Source: Saprospiraceae bacterium
GTDB taxonomy: Bacteria; Bacteroidota; Bacteroidia; Chitinophagales; Saprospiraceae
Assembly: GCA_016710265.1 (NCBI GenBank)
Contig: JADJJL010000007.1
Span: forward strand, 832,117-896,116
DNA: 64,000 nt
Direction of reading: 5' to 3'
The first letter of the stretch is position 1. Every line of letters starts with the position of its first letter. A program made the translations under genes and the position numbers. Below, piece after piece: positions 19,501 to 28,011 of this stretch. A model generated the notes under the pieces. That model ran no database searches. It was not told the origin of the DNA and worked only from the letters and a program-made list of their open reading frames with translations.

Positions 19501-22500
19501 AATGGACTTATGCTTAATCCATCCGGTGTATAATTGATAAACTCCACATTGGAAGCAGCTACATTTCCTTGGTTACAAATTCTAACTTGAAAAGTAATGT
19601 CCTGATTTAATTTTACTGGAGTCGATTGTGTACTAGTAATAATTAATGCAAGATCCAATACATCCAATTCTTCACTGTCTGAATCATCTTCGTCTCCATC
19701 CAATTCTGTAAAATCTGCTTTCTGAGCTGCAGATAAAGCAATGAAATCATCATTGCCACTTATTTTATCCGGCGAACTATCCCAATCTACTAAAACAACA
19801 GAAGAAAGATCTTTAAATTCAAAGATCTCAGCCTCATTGATTAAATCAGCAGCTTGTGATGAAATCACTTTTAATTTGATGTTGATTTCACGTTTAGCTC
19901 CTACTGCAAGTGCTATCGGATCTGTAAATACGGCTTGATGGTTAGCATAAATCCAACCAGGATTTAAAGCAGGATTAAATTCCAAACCATTTGGTATATA
20001 ATCAACAATGCTGTATGAACCTACAGAGATGGCACCTTGGTTCATCACGCTAATTCTATAATTGACAATTTGATTCAATTTTACCGGACTTGTAACATCA
20101 GCTTGTTTTACCAAAGCAAGATCCGCAATTCTCGGTGACTCTCTGTCGTGATCGTCCTCATCATTGATTCCATCTCCATCAAAATAATTGTCAACTGCTG
20201 TCCCTAAAATTCCTCCAGCATCATTGTTTGGATTACGGTCAGATTTGGAATCTCGATCCATTAGATCATTACCATTGGCATCTTGCATTGCAGAAATTTC
20301 TGCTGCATTGATCAATGAAGAAGAAGTTGCATTCACTCTAATTCTCAAGGAAATCGAAACAGTCTTAAGTTCGTTGGGTGCAATTCCCGTTTGCTCAAAA
20401 AAGATCGCTTGATCTCCCGATAATTGCCAATTAGGATTTTGAGCAACCAAGAATTCAAATCCTGAAGGAATGTAATCTGTTAATTCAAATTTGTGTATGT
20501 GTGTGTTGCCCTGATTTTTTACCTGAAGATTAAAAACAATCACATCTCCTGGCTTAGCCGTGGTTTGACTAGCCATTGTTTTAATCAATGCCAGATCATT
20601 TACATAAAGCGCTTCGCTGTCATGATCATCTTCATCGTCGGGATCATTGAGTGCATTGTCCAATGGAGTATTAGGTTGACCTCCTCGGTCATTGGATTTA
20701 ATACGATCCGGAGTAGAATCAAAATCACCGATCAAATTTCCTTGTCCATCTTTCATTTCTGAAATCTCTGCAATGTTTACAATTTGATCGAGTATATTCT
20801 CATCATTTAGTCTAAGTCTAATAATGTGTTTTTGAATGCCTTCCGGCAATATCATATTTGTATTTCTATAAGAAGCTATTTGATTTTGTACAGTCCAAGC
20901 TGGATTGTCGGCAGCTAAAAATACCATCCCTGTTGGGATGTAATCCACTATTTCATATTCTGCAACACCTACGGTACCTTGATTGTGTACTTCAATTTCA
21001 AAAACAACAATATCACCTTTTTTCAAGGTGCCAAGTGAGTTTACTTTTTTAATTAAGGCCAGATCAATAATATCCTCTACTGGAGGTGTGGTAAATGTAT
21101 CGGAAGATGGCATCAACCCGATGTCAACATTAAATACATTTTGTCCATTGTTTCCAATAACAACCATTGCTACAGGAATTCCATAAAAAATTTGACAAAA
21201 TTGTAATTCTATTGATGCATCACTGTCCCTTGCATCTTGTATTCCACCTGAAATTCTATCTTGAAAAGTCAAGGAAAGAGTGTCTTTACCTATGATGATA
21301 GAATTACTAAAACTTAAATATCTTGGATCATCCAATACCACATAATAAGTATGTCCATATTCTAGTGCATCCGGATTACCATCCTGGTTTAAATCAACAT
21401 TGGTCCAGTCGAATAAATAGGTTCCTTCTGCTGAAGTAAGAACGCTGGCTACTTTTTTACAAGATTGATCATAAAGAGAAACTCTAAGACCTTGCAATCC
21501 CTTTTCATTGGCATCTTGGATACCATTTGAATTTGCATCATGCCAAACCAAATTTCCGATTTCTATTGGAGTAGATTCATTTAATATTTCTACATCTCCT
21601 AATCCAGAAGCTTTTCCAAATACGCTATTGGTGGGATTGTAAAGTTGAGTGGCCCCTAATAATTTTCCATCGATGGTGCTATACCTTTGTAAGCCTCCAG
21701 CAAAAGATTCATACAATGGGTCAAAGACTACATTAATAACTTCATCCCGATTGGTCATGGTAACCAAAGTTCCTGTTGAAATTTCCTGATGCAAACTTGG
21801 ACCGACGATCCAATAATCATGTCCATAAAATTCACCATTACCCGGACCTTCCAAATGTGTTAAACCGCTACCTGCACGTCCATTGACGAATCCTGCATTT
21901 TCCAATTTCCAACCTGAAGGTGATTTCCAAGCTACCAAAATATCTCCTCTTTGATTGGTCAATTTTTCTAGACCCAAACAAAAAGCGTGACCTTTTCGAT
22001 CTGAAACACCTAGGATCATTTCACCCAATCTATTGAAATCAAGATCGGTTAACCAATGTGAAACACCTTTAAAATCGTTTTGATTTTTAGGCCAATAGGC
22101 ACGGATAAAATGACTATTTAAAATTGGATTAAAAACCCTAGTTAATAAACTAAATTCATAGACAAAAAATGCACAATCATTTTCATCTTGACTTGTTTCT
22201 GCTGTGCATGTTACACCTATGTAAATATGACCATTGTAGTATTTAATAGCAGATACTGCATAATCTCCTGCATTGCATCCCGGATCTGGAATTTTGATTT
22301 CAACAATATTGGAAGCATTTGGATTTTCTGTTGGAATAATGACCAATGACTTATTGTATAAATTTGTAACAAAAAGAAAACGATCGTCATCCGAAATATC
22401 CATATTTCCCAAACCTACTTTACCAACCAAATCTCCGTAAGCGCAATCTGTTGGTAAAAGTCCATTGGTAGATCCTGTATTAATTCCTGCGACGGATAAA

Positions 22501-23246
22501 TCTATAAAAGGACTGACTGTATTGGTTTTACGGTCCAAATAATAGATTCCTCCTGTTCCCATTGGCCCAAGCACAGAGCCATACTTAATAAAAGAAGAAG
22601 CATACAGTTTTTCGTAAGATCTATTATATGCCAAACCATAAATTGCGCCTGTTTGATTTTTTTGAGCCAGTTTATTGGTAGGAGTTACAGAATTGAAATT
22701 TTGACTTAATCCCACAATGGTTTGTCTTTCCGGATTAATGCTTAAATCCACTCCACCTACAAAATTGGTAACTGCAATGGTGGGATTTGGAGATAGACTA
22801 TAATCTATTGGTTTGTATAGACCAAAATGACCATGGCAAGCAGGAGCTTGCAAAGTTCTTACATCACCAATATGATGATCACCTATTCTGGTATATTCTA
22901 AATAAGATGGTTTAGAAATTTCGATTGAATATTTCTGACCATCTATTAAACCTGTCAAATTAAAATTTCCTCCAAAGTCCGTTAAGGAGCTACCCACCAT
23001 TTGTCCAGCTGCATTAAATGCGTTTAGCTGTATATAAGGTAGTCCTGTTTCCGATCCATCTTTTAGACCATTGTAATTTAAATCTAGAAAGACCTGACCG
23101 GTAATTTTACCAGGCTCAAGTGAACACTGGCCGACGAGTGTATTAAAATAAAAACAGCAACCGATCAAAGGCATTAAAATAGCCAACAACCGATTCGACT
23201 GATTACAAAAATCAATGAATGTGTGTAAGAAATGAAGTTTCCTCAT
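10509..23246 (-). CDS. giant secreted adhesin: SdrD-B, DUF11, HYR, dockerin and T9SS sorting domains
   Basis: About 4245 aa from the ATG at 23246 (a GTG at 23285 would add 13 residues before the signal peptide). In order: signal peptide to about residue 35; SdrD-B-like domain (about 45-110, GQVFLDLNYNGLKDG); beta-propeller-like region (170-540); second SdrD-B (555-680); seven DUF11 repeats (725-1750), each starting like DLALIKK and followed by an Asp-rich linker; a PKD/Ig-like segment near 1970; many HYR and Cys/Trp modules (2105-3830); two dockerin-like repeats (about 3890-3947, AADVNKSNSVTASDI); a cohesin-like beta domain (4020-4150); and a T9SS type A sorting domain (about 4160 to end, QNIPNPFN). 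It should be exported by the type IX system and displayed on the surface, with adhesion or matrix building as the likely role. Confidence 0.9.
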   Translation of the reverse strand: MRKLHFLHTFIDFCNQSNRLLAILMPLIGCCFYFNTLVGQCSLEPGKITGQVFLDLNYNGLKDGSETGLPYIQLNAFNAAGQMVGSSLTDFGGNFNLTGLIDGQKYSIEISKPSYLEYTRIGDHHIGDVRTLQAPACHGHFGLYKPIDYSLSPNPTIAVTNFVGGVDLSINPERQTIVGLSQNFNSVTPTNKLAQKNQTGAIYGLAYNRSYEKLYASSFIKYGSVLGPMGTGGIYYLDRKTNTVSPFIDLSVAGINTGSTNGLLPTDCAYGDLVGKVGLGNMDISDDDRFLFVTNLYNKSLVIIPTENPNASNIVEIKIPDPGCNAGDYAVSAIKYYNGHIYIGVTCTAETSQDENDCAFFVYEFSLLTRVFNPILNSHFIRAYWPKNQNDFKGVSHWLTDLDFNRLGEMILGVSDRKGHAFCLGLEKLTNQRGDILVAWKSPSGWKLENAGFVNGRAGSGLTHLEGPGNGEFYGHDYWIVGPSLHQEISTGTLVTMTNRDEVINVVFDPLYESFAGGLQRYSTIDGKLLGATQLYNPTNSVFGKASGLGDVEILNESTPIEIGNLVWHDANSNGIQDANEKGLQGLRVSLYDQSCKKVASVLTSAEGTYLFDWTNVDLNQDGNPDALEYGHTYYVVLDDPRYLSFSNSIIIGKDTLSLTFQDRISGGIQDARDSDASIELQFCQIFYGIPVAMVVIGNNGQNVFNVDIGLMPSSDTFTTPPVEDIIDLALIKKVNSLGTLKKGDIVVFEIEVHNQGTVGVAEYEIVDYIPTGMVFLAADNPAWTVQNQIASYRNTNMILPEGIQKHIIRLRLNDENILDQIVNIAEISEMKDGQGNLIGDFDSTPDRIKSNDRGGQPNTPLDNALNDPDDEDDHDSEALYVNDLALIKTMASQTTAKPGDVIVFNLQVKNQGNTHIHKFELTDYIPSGFEFLVAQNPNWQLSGDQAIFFEQTGIAPNELKTVSISLRIRVNATSSSLINAAEISAMQDANGNDLMDRDSKSDRNPNNDAGGILGTAVDNYFDGDGINDEDDHDRESPRIADLALVKQADVTSPVKLNQIVNYRISVMNQGAISVGSYSIVDYIPNGLEFNPALNPGWIYANHQAVFTDPIALAVGAKREINIKLKVISSQAADLINEAEIFEFKDLSSVVLVDWDSSPDKISGNDDFIALSAAQKADFTELDGDEDDSDSEELDVLDLALIITSTQSTPVKLNQDITFQVRICNQGNVAASNVEFINYTPDGLSISPLDNNGWMLKAGKLVNNISQTILPGVCVTKEIVLRVKANANANNILNRAEITKVVNLQHQDVSAFDMDSYPDDISFNDPGGIPGTATDNILNGDGIFDEDDADAEALLIMDLSIEKTNINSSTLKYKGNVLFEMEVSNIGNVSTKNIRVTDYIPEGFVVSAASLASGWSMNGDMARFTIPQSVAPGQKRKIQIELLDLGTSNVLNITNRAEISRLENAGGLDWSNYDFDSNPDEIFNNDLPNEDDIDTAPVPVFDLALSKKIPNKGLVYKVGDEITFAIRVLNQGNLPSYQTRIVDYLNSDFEFSPGKNPDWTLQPNGYLSYDILNPILAGEDVTVNLVLSIKEGKAGIIIPNFAEISDAIDENGASLLDYDSTPDDLNDNDKFVENSDLTDHGEIDEDDHDGTDTNPNNFDLTLSKSVDVRSIQRGQEVDWTMTITNEGSSVASEIVIVDQIPEGTSLVSTQDWLQSTTNPNPRKFYYTLSEKNGKIAQGGLKQGESVQAVIRLKVNLDRASGPIINRAEIYSARNIFDILDDDSTPDDDLGNDGLEDYMAFIQKVDGTNPETGEVLGIEDDADISGVYLLELVSENCICLNNATTPGNGQFSTILTLESRTGEIWFIREVNGLYHNSSPAPPAAPVPFITGPGGYILGELSVNGPVTVFTMQGFHIDGVGFDIILENQFGDKVSLGNVRCNYDAPVLREAHNNVCTGSNVRYSVDFRQGSSYQWTLSSGGVITSGTNSHAVAVTWNGAINTTHTLSIKESNPNLCLQPLDLDVTIGSVGGSVSCIGDLQVSLGFNCEAKVTPQMILVGGPYDYNSYSVMVLNKDGSLVPNAIVNYSHVGKQLTAKLINVCNGNTCWTTIKVEDKFRPEIVCLNDTIDCTRMKSHLGPLVYDYCDLNPTKTLLDEKIENTQCNTLYSKIVTRYYQAQDASGNVSKICTAQYFLKRINLDSIVFPDSLLVRTGNPLICGKFAADSLGRPSVDVTGYPTYFGAPIWPNLDHKYCDYSAVYEDIEIPTGKNCTRKFLRVWRFVIWYCTTFEQRVYTQLIEIVDDEEPVIECPYAIEAITGSRSCESSVWIPMPKVSDNCSSEIRIDLVYPGGFIKDFNARYVTLPSGLHTLRFRAYDQCHNVDSCDFEVSVRDLAPPVAQCDRETVISLDRFGLADIPAHVFDDGSYDNCLIHSMQVRRMDIGGPCQFKDNELRDSVRFCCADIGNLVTVLFVVTDYDGNSNTCMVQVEVQDKTIPTITCPHDITISCHDHFDRNDLSQFGTATVSDNCDVTVREIDSFHIDQCREGYIDRIFIAGNAFGQDVCVQRITIINNDPFTEADIVWPEDFDTTSCATNILDPGTLPIGLGYPILNEDICDLTGISYEDHVFRIINGNDACYKVLRKWQVINWCRFYDQNRNPIIYHHEQIIKIHNTMPPNFLGDCEDKVFETRDTNCLGGNAELIIDGDDDCTPLELLRQEYHIDLYSNGSFDENFVGIGSRIDASGYYPLGKHRIVYVFEDLCGNKSVCEANFEIINKKAPVAYCLKGVSVGLVPWDLNGDGKIDGEFVEVWAQDVDRGSYHPCGYDLTYSFGRDTTVKSIRYDCDSIGIRIVELCVTASNGEQSCCETFVEVQDNNTVDFCNCLRKPLNITVSDCEQKTSPVDLGSFPELGTCNCVDVDITFSDKIVPGPVSACFVIERTWNAKFNCPDNNNEFTFIQRVTVTTNLKESDITWPEDSVLVDNCLGSVDTLYVGETPRVCDYKGQVMVMYSDRILSSNGNERVVERIWTVFSKCVTSGSQTFTFRQILTVINATGVRYNVPGDVTIDDCRESILPGDLNGFPRVNCPCPNVTHTYTDSIAQGGGQNVCYTIYRRWRSVYNCPPDVVGVFTGTQRIFVSIDLRLQDIMWGNDSIRVDDCSGEYDTAKVNQVPKLLKDFCGYVTISFVDTIKLDNDTCRIVQRTWTINNACRTGGQAQTFKRNQIIKVLFPDGPRLILPPNLTINDCAKVLLPDSLNGYPRIECGCDSLQINFVDDTVRTNPEVCFTIRRIWTVGVRCRPLVDTVLVGVQTITLDVNLNPADIIWPQDSFTSFTCIPTLNPQITGTPSLSRNYCGLVKFNFVDTVKAGNPCRTVERTWRATNDCSPSQIFLFKQYLITLNQTPPSITCPPDITVNASQDECGAIVTLNNPSLNNDCNTGVTFMNNAPPVFPVGKTNVTFTATDSCGNTATCITMVTVTETVPPEITCPANVTVGCDVNTDDLDQFGEPDATDNCPGVVVTDSVIRNQNLCGIGTIVRYFEATDASGNTASCSQTIVVENTNPLDSFEIAWPPSPITVGECESIDPNVTGIPFVRDSSVSCYKLRITYQDSNLCKVRVGCEIERYWEVYDSCADLTFTYTQLIIRDDQNAPIINVPFMDTTIYANDTSCNNFLSLVASASGCDSALIVITNNSPYGGNGMEDASGFFPFGTSIVTFTAEDPCCNVSTKQVSITVKDTAAPEVTCRKVIKFITDSSLCVTFGSREFIAMLDDNCTDTTNIMVYFDPNDPMDTLHTVCCDSVPTGNHYLGPINIYFKDEAGNVTICETLLQVFDDDSLCPPMNLRDATVQGIIASRKDKKLPGAEVQLNNGIDGTKLTGNTGFYAFRNMPLGGSYVTQPFYDKDHADGVSTFDMVQIQKHILGIKNFDNPYQYVAADVNKSNSVTASDIVEIRKLILGIQERFVRNTSWRFILSDYQWDDPNDPLFEKFAESYFISPLNKNYDLNFTGIKVGDIDDSNQMGKLGPDAQSRTQGKIVLSTKNKYLKAGEEYTFELELKDWDLLEGLQAAIAISNSTASISQVESAVEGALDLDSYSLLDPREGIIRLAWVNTNSLTGDWKIKLTIRSLKSQYLSDILYVDHQAMSAEAYAADGSWKNVMIEFEEGNGSYNPSQVRLYQNIPNPFNLNTRIPFELNKDQNIVFELLDINGKTIHQRKLRLLSGYHEIELNKNLFGASGVYYYQIQTESGKYMRRMVLID

Positions 23247-23440
23247 TTTGACGCAAGTTTTGGTATTAAAAATTCTGTAAAACACTCTAAAAAGAGCATT
23301 CCACAGCCAAAACGCCGTGCGCTAAAGAGATGACACTATATTGGGAATGGATTAATAGTAATCCACGGTGCAAACGTATGACAATAATTTCACATATTCA
23401 AATAAAATATATAAAAAAAATATTATATGTTCTTCCTATA

Positions 23441-23466
23441 ATAAAAAAGACCGGCCTTTGCCGGTC
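23441..23466 (-). terminator. rho-independent terminator of the 1362-aa adhesin gene
   Basis: A perfect GC-rich stem GACCGGC / GCCGGTC (23449-23455 and 23460-23466) with a 4-nt loop is followed on the minus strand by TCTTTTTT. It lies about 65 nt past the stop at 23530 and before the giant gene, so the two adhesins are separate transcription units or only partly coupled. Confidence 0.8.
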
Positions 23467-23529
23467 TATAATTTGTGTAAATTACGGTTTGATATTATTT
23501 CTTATACATTGTATATCAATGCTTTAATT

Positions 23530-26500
23530 TTATTTTACGGTCCACATTTTCTTCACCCGTACTGCAGATGGTCCCTCTAACTTATAAAGATAGATACCGT
23601 CAATAGGTAGGTCAGATCGATTCAATTCAATCATATTCCTTCCTTTAGAGATGGAAACATTCCTCCTCAACACTTCCTTGCCTGTCGCATCAACAATGCT
23701 CAAAGTTCCGGTAAATGATGTCTGGGATTGAATTTCAATCATGGTTAAATCTGTGAACGGATTTGGAATATTTTGGGCCAATTCAAACATCGATGCACTT
23801 GGAATTGAACCTTTGAAGCTCAAAGCAACGGATGCCACTTCATCTCCTTCAAGATATATTTCATTGTCAATCGTTTGACTGGACAATTCCATATGCTCTC
23901 CAATATTCGCAATTGTTCCTTCTACATAAAACAATACTTCTCCTTTTGTAATTTTCATTGTCTGATTGGCAGCCCAAGAAATTCTTAGATTGGAAGAATT
24001 GTGTGCAGTTTGATGTTGTTTAAAATGTTCAGGTCTGATGTTTAATTTCTCACTGTAGACATTCAATTCCTGAGTTTCATCTAAATCAAAACTTAGTTGC
24101 AAGCCATCAAGATTCAAATCCTCATCAGCTGATATAACAATCTTAGAAGTACCAGGAATTTTTTCAGCAATAAGATTTTTGGTAAAAAGACTTCTTCCTG
24201 AAATTTGTCCACTCAAACTTAGTTTAGCAGAATGATCTACATCACCTAATTTAATACCCACAAAATTTAGTTCAGACAATTGTCCATTGACTTCCGATGC
24301 TAAAATGCTTTCTTTAAAATTCCATGGAGTTAGAGCATTTGGAAAATTTTGTGATCCTGGTACAAACATCCAAACTCTGTTAGAGGTATACTCTTCACTA
24401 ATTCCAAGAATTAATTTTCTAATTTCTGAAATATCTCTGGCAGTAATAGAATTGGATCTATTGACATCCGCTGCTAAAATCTCATATGGTGAATCAATAA
24501 ATTTTTGACCTAAAATATGTTTTTGAATTTTAATGATATCCTGGGTGGTAATACCCAATGAAGCTTCATCAATTTTAGAAACTTTAAAGTAGGATACTTG
24601 ATGCAAAAGAAGTGGTAAGAAAGCATATTTTCCTAAAGCATCGGACTCGATGGAGTGAATCAAATCGTTAGTCTGATTATACACCTCAATGACGGCTTCC
24701 GGAATTGGAGTATTGTTGGCTCTAGACAATTGGCCTCCACCTGAAATCAGTGTATTGCCACAACTGTTGTTGTTGTCTTGAATTCTTACCTGAGTTTCAC
24801 AATAATCTTGATTTCCTGCCTCGTCTGTTATGTAAATTCTAACTATACGGGTGATAAAAGACTGACCAGCCAAACTATCACAATGATAAGTAATCGAAGT
24901 ATGTGAAGTATCGCTGCTAAATGAGATTTTTAAATTTGCTTTTGGTGTACAATTGTCAGTACTTCCCAAATCAAAATCTTTCGCCCAAATCGCAATGGTA
25001 CCCGTCGTTGGCATGATGACGGTATTCACACCGGACAAACAATATGGAGTTGGTTTTTTACAATCCGTCAAAGTAATCAAGTGATCACACTGATTGATAT
25101 TGCCACATTGGTCTGCTGCAATCCATCTGATGCGGTGCGTACCTACTGGTAAAACACCCGTTGCTCTTTTCCCTATGATTGGTAATCCAAAAGTACCGTC
25201 GTTGTTTTCGTCAATTCTATAAGACCATATGATGTGTTCAGGATAAGTACAATCGTCCTCTCCATCTGCTACCAAATCATAATGCGCCATGCATAAATCC
25301 GTATTGATATCAGAATATGCACTATCATCACAGATGTCCACATCCTGACAGGTATAAATATCCGGTGGAATGTTATTTTGAACCAAGATGACTTGTTTGA
25401 ATTCCCAAATTCCTTTTTGGGTTCTTGCCTCGTATTGACACCAATCTAGTATAGTCCAGGTGCGTATAATTTTATAACAGACACTGTCTAAAACATTCAA
25501 ACGTGAATCTGAATAATTTATAGATATCTGAGCACAACCTGTATTTAAAAATACCGGAGTACCTGTATTGTTGGGATGTGTATCTGCTGTCCTGCATGAA
25601 AATATTTTGACTGTCTCTTCCGGCCATACCACATCATCCGTCGTAGACAAATGATCGTAAGGATCAATATAGAATGGATCAATGTTCACAATGGTAATCA
25701 CCTGTATGTCCATGGACATTAATCCCTGCTTATCGCGGGCAATAAATTTTCTCCAAATTTTTCCTTGGTTGCACAACAAAGAGTCGGTCACTTCTTCTGT
25801 TACAGTGACTTCACAATTGTCATAGGCGAAACCATCCAAACCAGCAATCCAATTATTATTCGAATAATAATGATCTCTGATAATGATATTTTGACGATCA
25901 GCCTGACTGTACCTGATGACTCCAAAATCTTCAAGATGTGTTCTATCAAATTCACAAGTGATGGTAATATCTGATGGAGCAATAACGATTGGCGGTTCTT
26001 TCTCCTGAACAATCACTTCTACCATACAAGTATTCTTATTTCCATAGGTATCAGTCACTTCCATAGCGACCATTACGATCTGTCCTATGTCTCTGCAACA
26101 AAATTCCACATAAGGTCCAAATTCATGGGTTCCATTATAGCAGGAATCCACCATTCTTCTCACTCTAAATTCATCGATGGCACAGTTGTCAAATGATCCA
26201 TCATCAAAGGTTTCTGCGTATGCTTTGGCAGTACCGTCTGAGGTAAGTGTAACCACTGTTAGTTGATCGCAAATCGCCACAGGTATTTGATCATCAACAA
26301 CACCAACTTCAATGGTGCTATCAGAAATGTTTCCGCAATGATCGGTCAATTGGTATTCAATCCAAATCCTTCCTTCGGGTGCACCTATGAGATAAAAACA
26401 TTTTTCTGTAATATTGTAGGTGATGAAATCTTTAGATTTAGCACCCGTATCTCCAGTCACTGGATCTTCAATTCTGGTATAAATATCATAGGTCCATCTT

Positions 26501-27618
26501 CCACAATCTCTGACATTGGTTGGAGGCAATATTTTTCCATAGGAACCACAGGTCCATGGTGCCATTCCCACAATATAATCTTGAGGAACATCAAACAATG
26601 GGCCTTCATCATCGATCACTTTGATCAATTGTGTATATTCATAAATTTCTCTTGTACACCAATCCACAATGCTCCATCTTCGCAACAATTTAAAACTGTT
26701 GTCACAAACATCAATTTTTAAATCGGTATATGTTGCGACCAAAGTATTGCACAATTCTGCAACTGGAAAACCTGTATGAGCAGGTGATGGATGTCCATTT
26801 GGTAATTTTGGATATACATCATTACAACGCAAATAAGGTAAATCAAATCCATCATAATGCCTTGGACGTACAATGTCAGATGCGTCTGGTCTTAACATAC
26901 AAATGACTTCTGTACATCTTGACACATTTCCTGCTGAATCTACGGCTACCCATTCTCTAAATATTTTTCTAAAACAAAGTGAATCGCAACCATAATAATC
27001 AATTTGGTCCTGATAACTAAGATATACACTACTACATGCATCCCAATTATACACTCTGAATTTAATTGGAATATTTCTACCACCCGTAGTATCCCAGCCG
27101 ATGGTATCAATGTGAATTCCAATAAATGAAGACGGAATTGGAAACCCAAGTACATCTGCACCATATTGATCTACACAGCGTATGTTATCAGGATTGCATT
27201 CCAACAATGGAGCCAGCTTATCTTCAATTTTAATAGCACCCCAACAAGAATTTCTACTTGCAGTGTGCCAAATGGTATAGGTAAATACCTTGTTGATATC
27301 CTGTGCACCAAAAATTAAATCGGATTGCTTTACTGAATTCAAATATACCTCTATGGTATAATCTGCTGCAACACCCTGCATATCCTGTAGTATATCTTCA
27401 GGCGTTAATAATGCATAGCAATTTTCATCCAATGAAATTTGCACCAAATCATTACATGCAATCGGAATTGCAAAATTTGATTTAACAGAATTCAAATTTT
27501 CTGCCTTAAGATCAGGCATAATTATTAAGAATGCTGCGATTAAAAAAGCCAGTCCTGTTTTAATGGTTTTAGACAGTGAGGCTGTTTTCTGATTGTTGAG
27601 TAAATGTGAGTAATTCAT
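23530..27618 (-). CDS. large secreted HYR/dockerin protein with T9SS sorting domain
   Basis: About 1362 aa from the ATG at 27618. The frame is open to 27714, but the extra 32 residues precede a normal signal peptide (TGLAFLIAAFLIIMPDLKAE), so 27618 is preferred. The body holds HYR-like modules with paired cysteines (KLAPLLECNPDNIRC, EPPIVIAPSDITITC), two of the Cys/Trp modules shared with the giant neighbour, two dockerin-like repeats (about 1020-1070: IIKIQKHILG and VNRSNSITARDI), and a T9SS type A C-terminus (about 1276-1362, QNIPNPFTD). It looks like a shorter relative of the C-terminal half of the giant protein, so the pair probably arose by duplication. Extracellular, role inferred as adhesion. 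Confidence 0.9.
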   Translation of the reverse strand: MNYSHLLNNQKTASLSKTIKTGLAFLIAAFLIIMPDLKAENLNSVKSNFAIPIACNDLVQISLDENCYALLTPEDILQDMQGVAADYTIEVYLNSVKQSDLIFGAQDINKVFTYTIWHTASRNSCWGAIKIEDKLAPLLECNPDNIRCVDQYGADVLGFPIPSSFIGIHIDTIGWDTTGGRNIPIKFRVYNWDACSSVYLSYQDQIDYYGCDSLCFRKIFREWVAVDSAGNVSRCTEVICMLRPDASDIVRPRHYDGFDLPYLRCNDVYPKLPNGHPSPAHTGFPVAELCNTLVATYTDLKIDVCDNSFKLLRRWSIVDWCTREIYEYTQLIKVIDDEGPLFDVPQDYIVGMAPWTCGSYGKILPPTNVRDCGRWTYDIYTRIEDPVTGDTGAKSKDFITYNITEKCFYLIGAPEGRIWIEYQLTDHCGNISDSTIEVGVVDDQIPVAICDQLTVVTLTSDGTAKAYAETFDDGSFDNCAIDEFRVRRMVDSCYNGTHEFGPYVEFCCRDIGQIVMVAMEVTDTYGNKNTCMVEVIVQEKEPPIVIAPSDITITCEFDRTHLEDFGVIRYSQADRQNIIIRDHYYSNNNWIAGLDGFAYDNCEVTVTEEVTDSLLCNQGKIWRKFIARDKQGLMSMDIQVITIVNIDPFYIDPYDHLSTTDDVVWPEETVKIFSCRTADTHPNNTGTPVFLNTGCAQISINYSDSRLNVLDSVCYKIIRTWTILDWCQYEARTQKGIWEFKQVILVQNNIPPDIYTCQDVDICDDSAYSDINTDLCMAHYDLVADGEDDCTYPEHIIWSYRIDENNDGTFGLPIIGKRATGVLPVGTHRIRWIAADQCGNINQCDHLITLTDCKKPTPYCLSGVNTVIMPTTGTIAIWAKDFDLGSTDNCTPKANLKISFSSDTSHTSITYHCDSLAGQSFITRIVRIYITDEAGNQDYCETQVRIQDNNNSCGNTLISGGGQLSRANNTPIPEAVIEVYNQTNDLIHSIESDALGKYAFLPLLLHQVSYFKVSKIDEASLGITTQDIIKIQKHILGQKFIDSPYEILAADVNRSNSITARDISEIRKLILGISEEYTSNRVWMFVPGSQNFPNALTPWNFKESILASEVNGQLSELNFVGIKLGDVDHSAKLSLSGQISGRSLFTKNLIAEKIPGTSKIVISADEDLNLDGLQLSFDLDETQELNVYSEKLNIRPEHFKQHQTAHNSSNLRISWAANQTMKITKGEVLFYVEGTIANIGEHMELSSQTIDNEIYLEGDEVASVALSFKGSIPSASMFELAQNIPNPFTDLTMIEIQSQTSFTGTLSIVDATGKEVLRRNVSISKGRNMIELNRSDLPIDGIYLYKLEGPSAVRVKKMWTVK

Positions 27619-27714
27619 GTGATTCTTTTTATCTAGCTCCACTACTGCAAAATATATACCAATTTTTCTTAATATAAGAAGGATTACCAGATATGAAAAC
27701 TGAATTTCATACAT

Positions 27715-28011
27715 ATATAATTCATATTGTATTTATTACATATATAAATAAATACAAATTATAATAAAAAAATATTTGAAAAAAAAATAATATGAAGCCC
27801 TGGTGAGACCCAATTGCGTCGGGTTAAGCGCAATAAAGGCTGAACTGCATATATAATTCCGCTATCCAGAATATCTCAGGCCGAAAATTTATCTTCTTCT
27901 TTTTGTCCTACTTTTTGGCGCGCAACGACTGAACGATCCAAGCTAAAAGCTTGGTAGAGTGCGACAGCGCTCTAAGTGAACGAGCCGCGAAAGCGGACTA
28001 GCAAAAACGCA
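27715..28011. other. gene-free AT-rich leader into repeat region
   Basis: No credible gene on either strand. From 27897 the sequence resembles, in opposite orientation, the outer flank of the long repeat near 49834-49884 (TTTTGTCCTACTTTTTG), with about 65 bp of additional GC-richer sequence (27918-27999) not present in the other copy. Confidence 0.5.

Noticed and set aside
10509..23246. many plus-strand frames of 60-150 codons opposite the giant adhesin
   Set aside because: They are antisense shadows of a repetitive coding sequence with no independent motif or start signal.
23247..23285. GTG start for the giant adhesin
   Set aside because: It adds 13 residues in front of a good signal peptide that begins at the ATG at 23246.
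27619..27714. extended N-terminus of the 1362-aa adhesin
   Set aside because: The added 32 residues form a second hydrophobic stretch before the normal signal peptide; the ATG at 27618 fits better.
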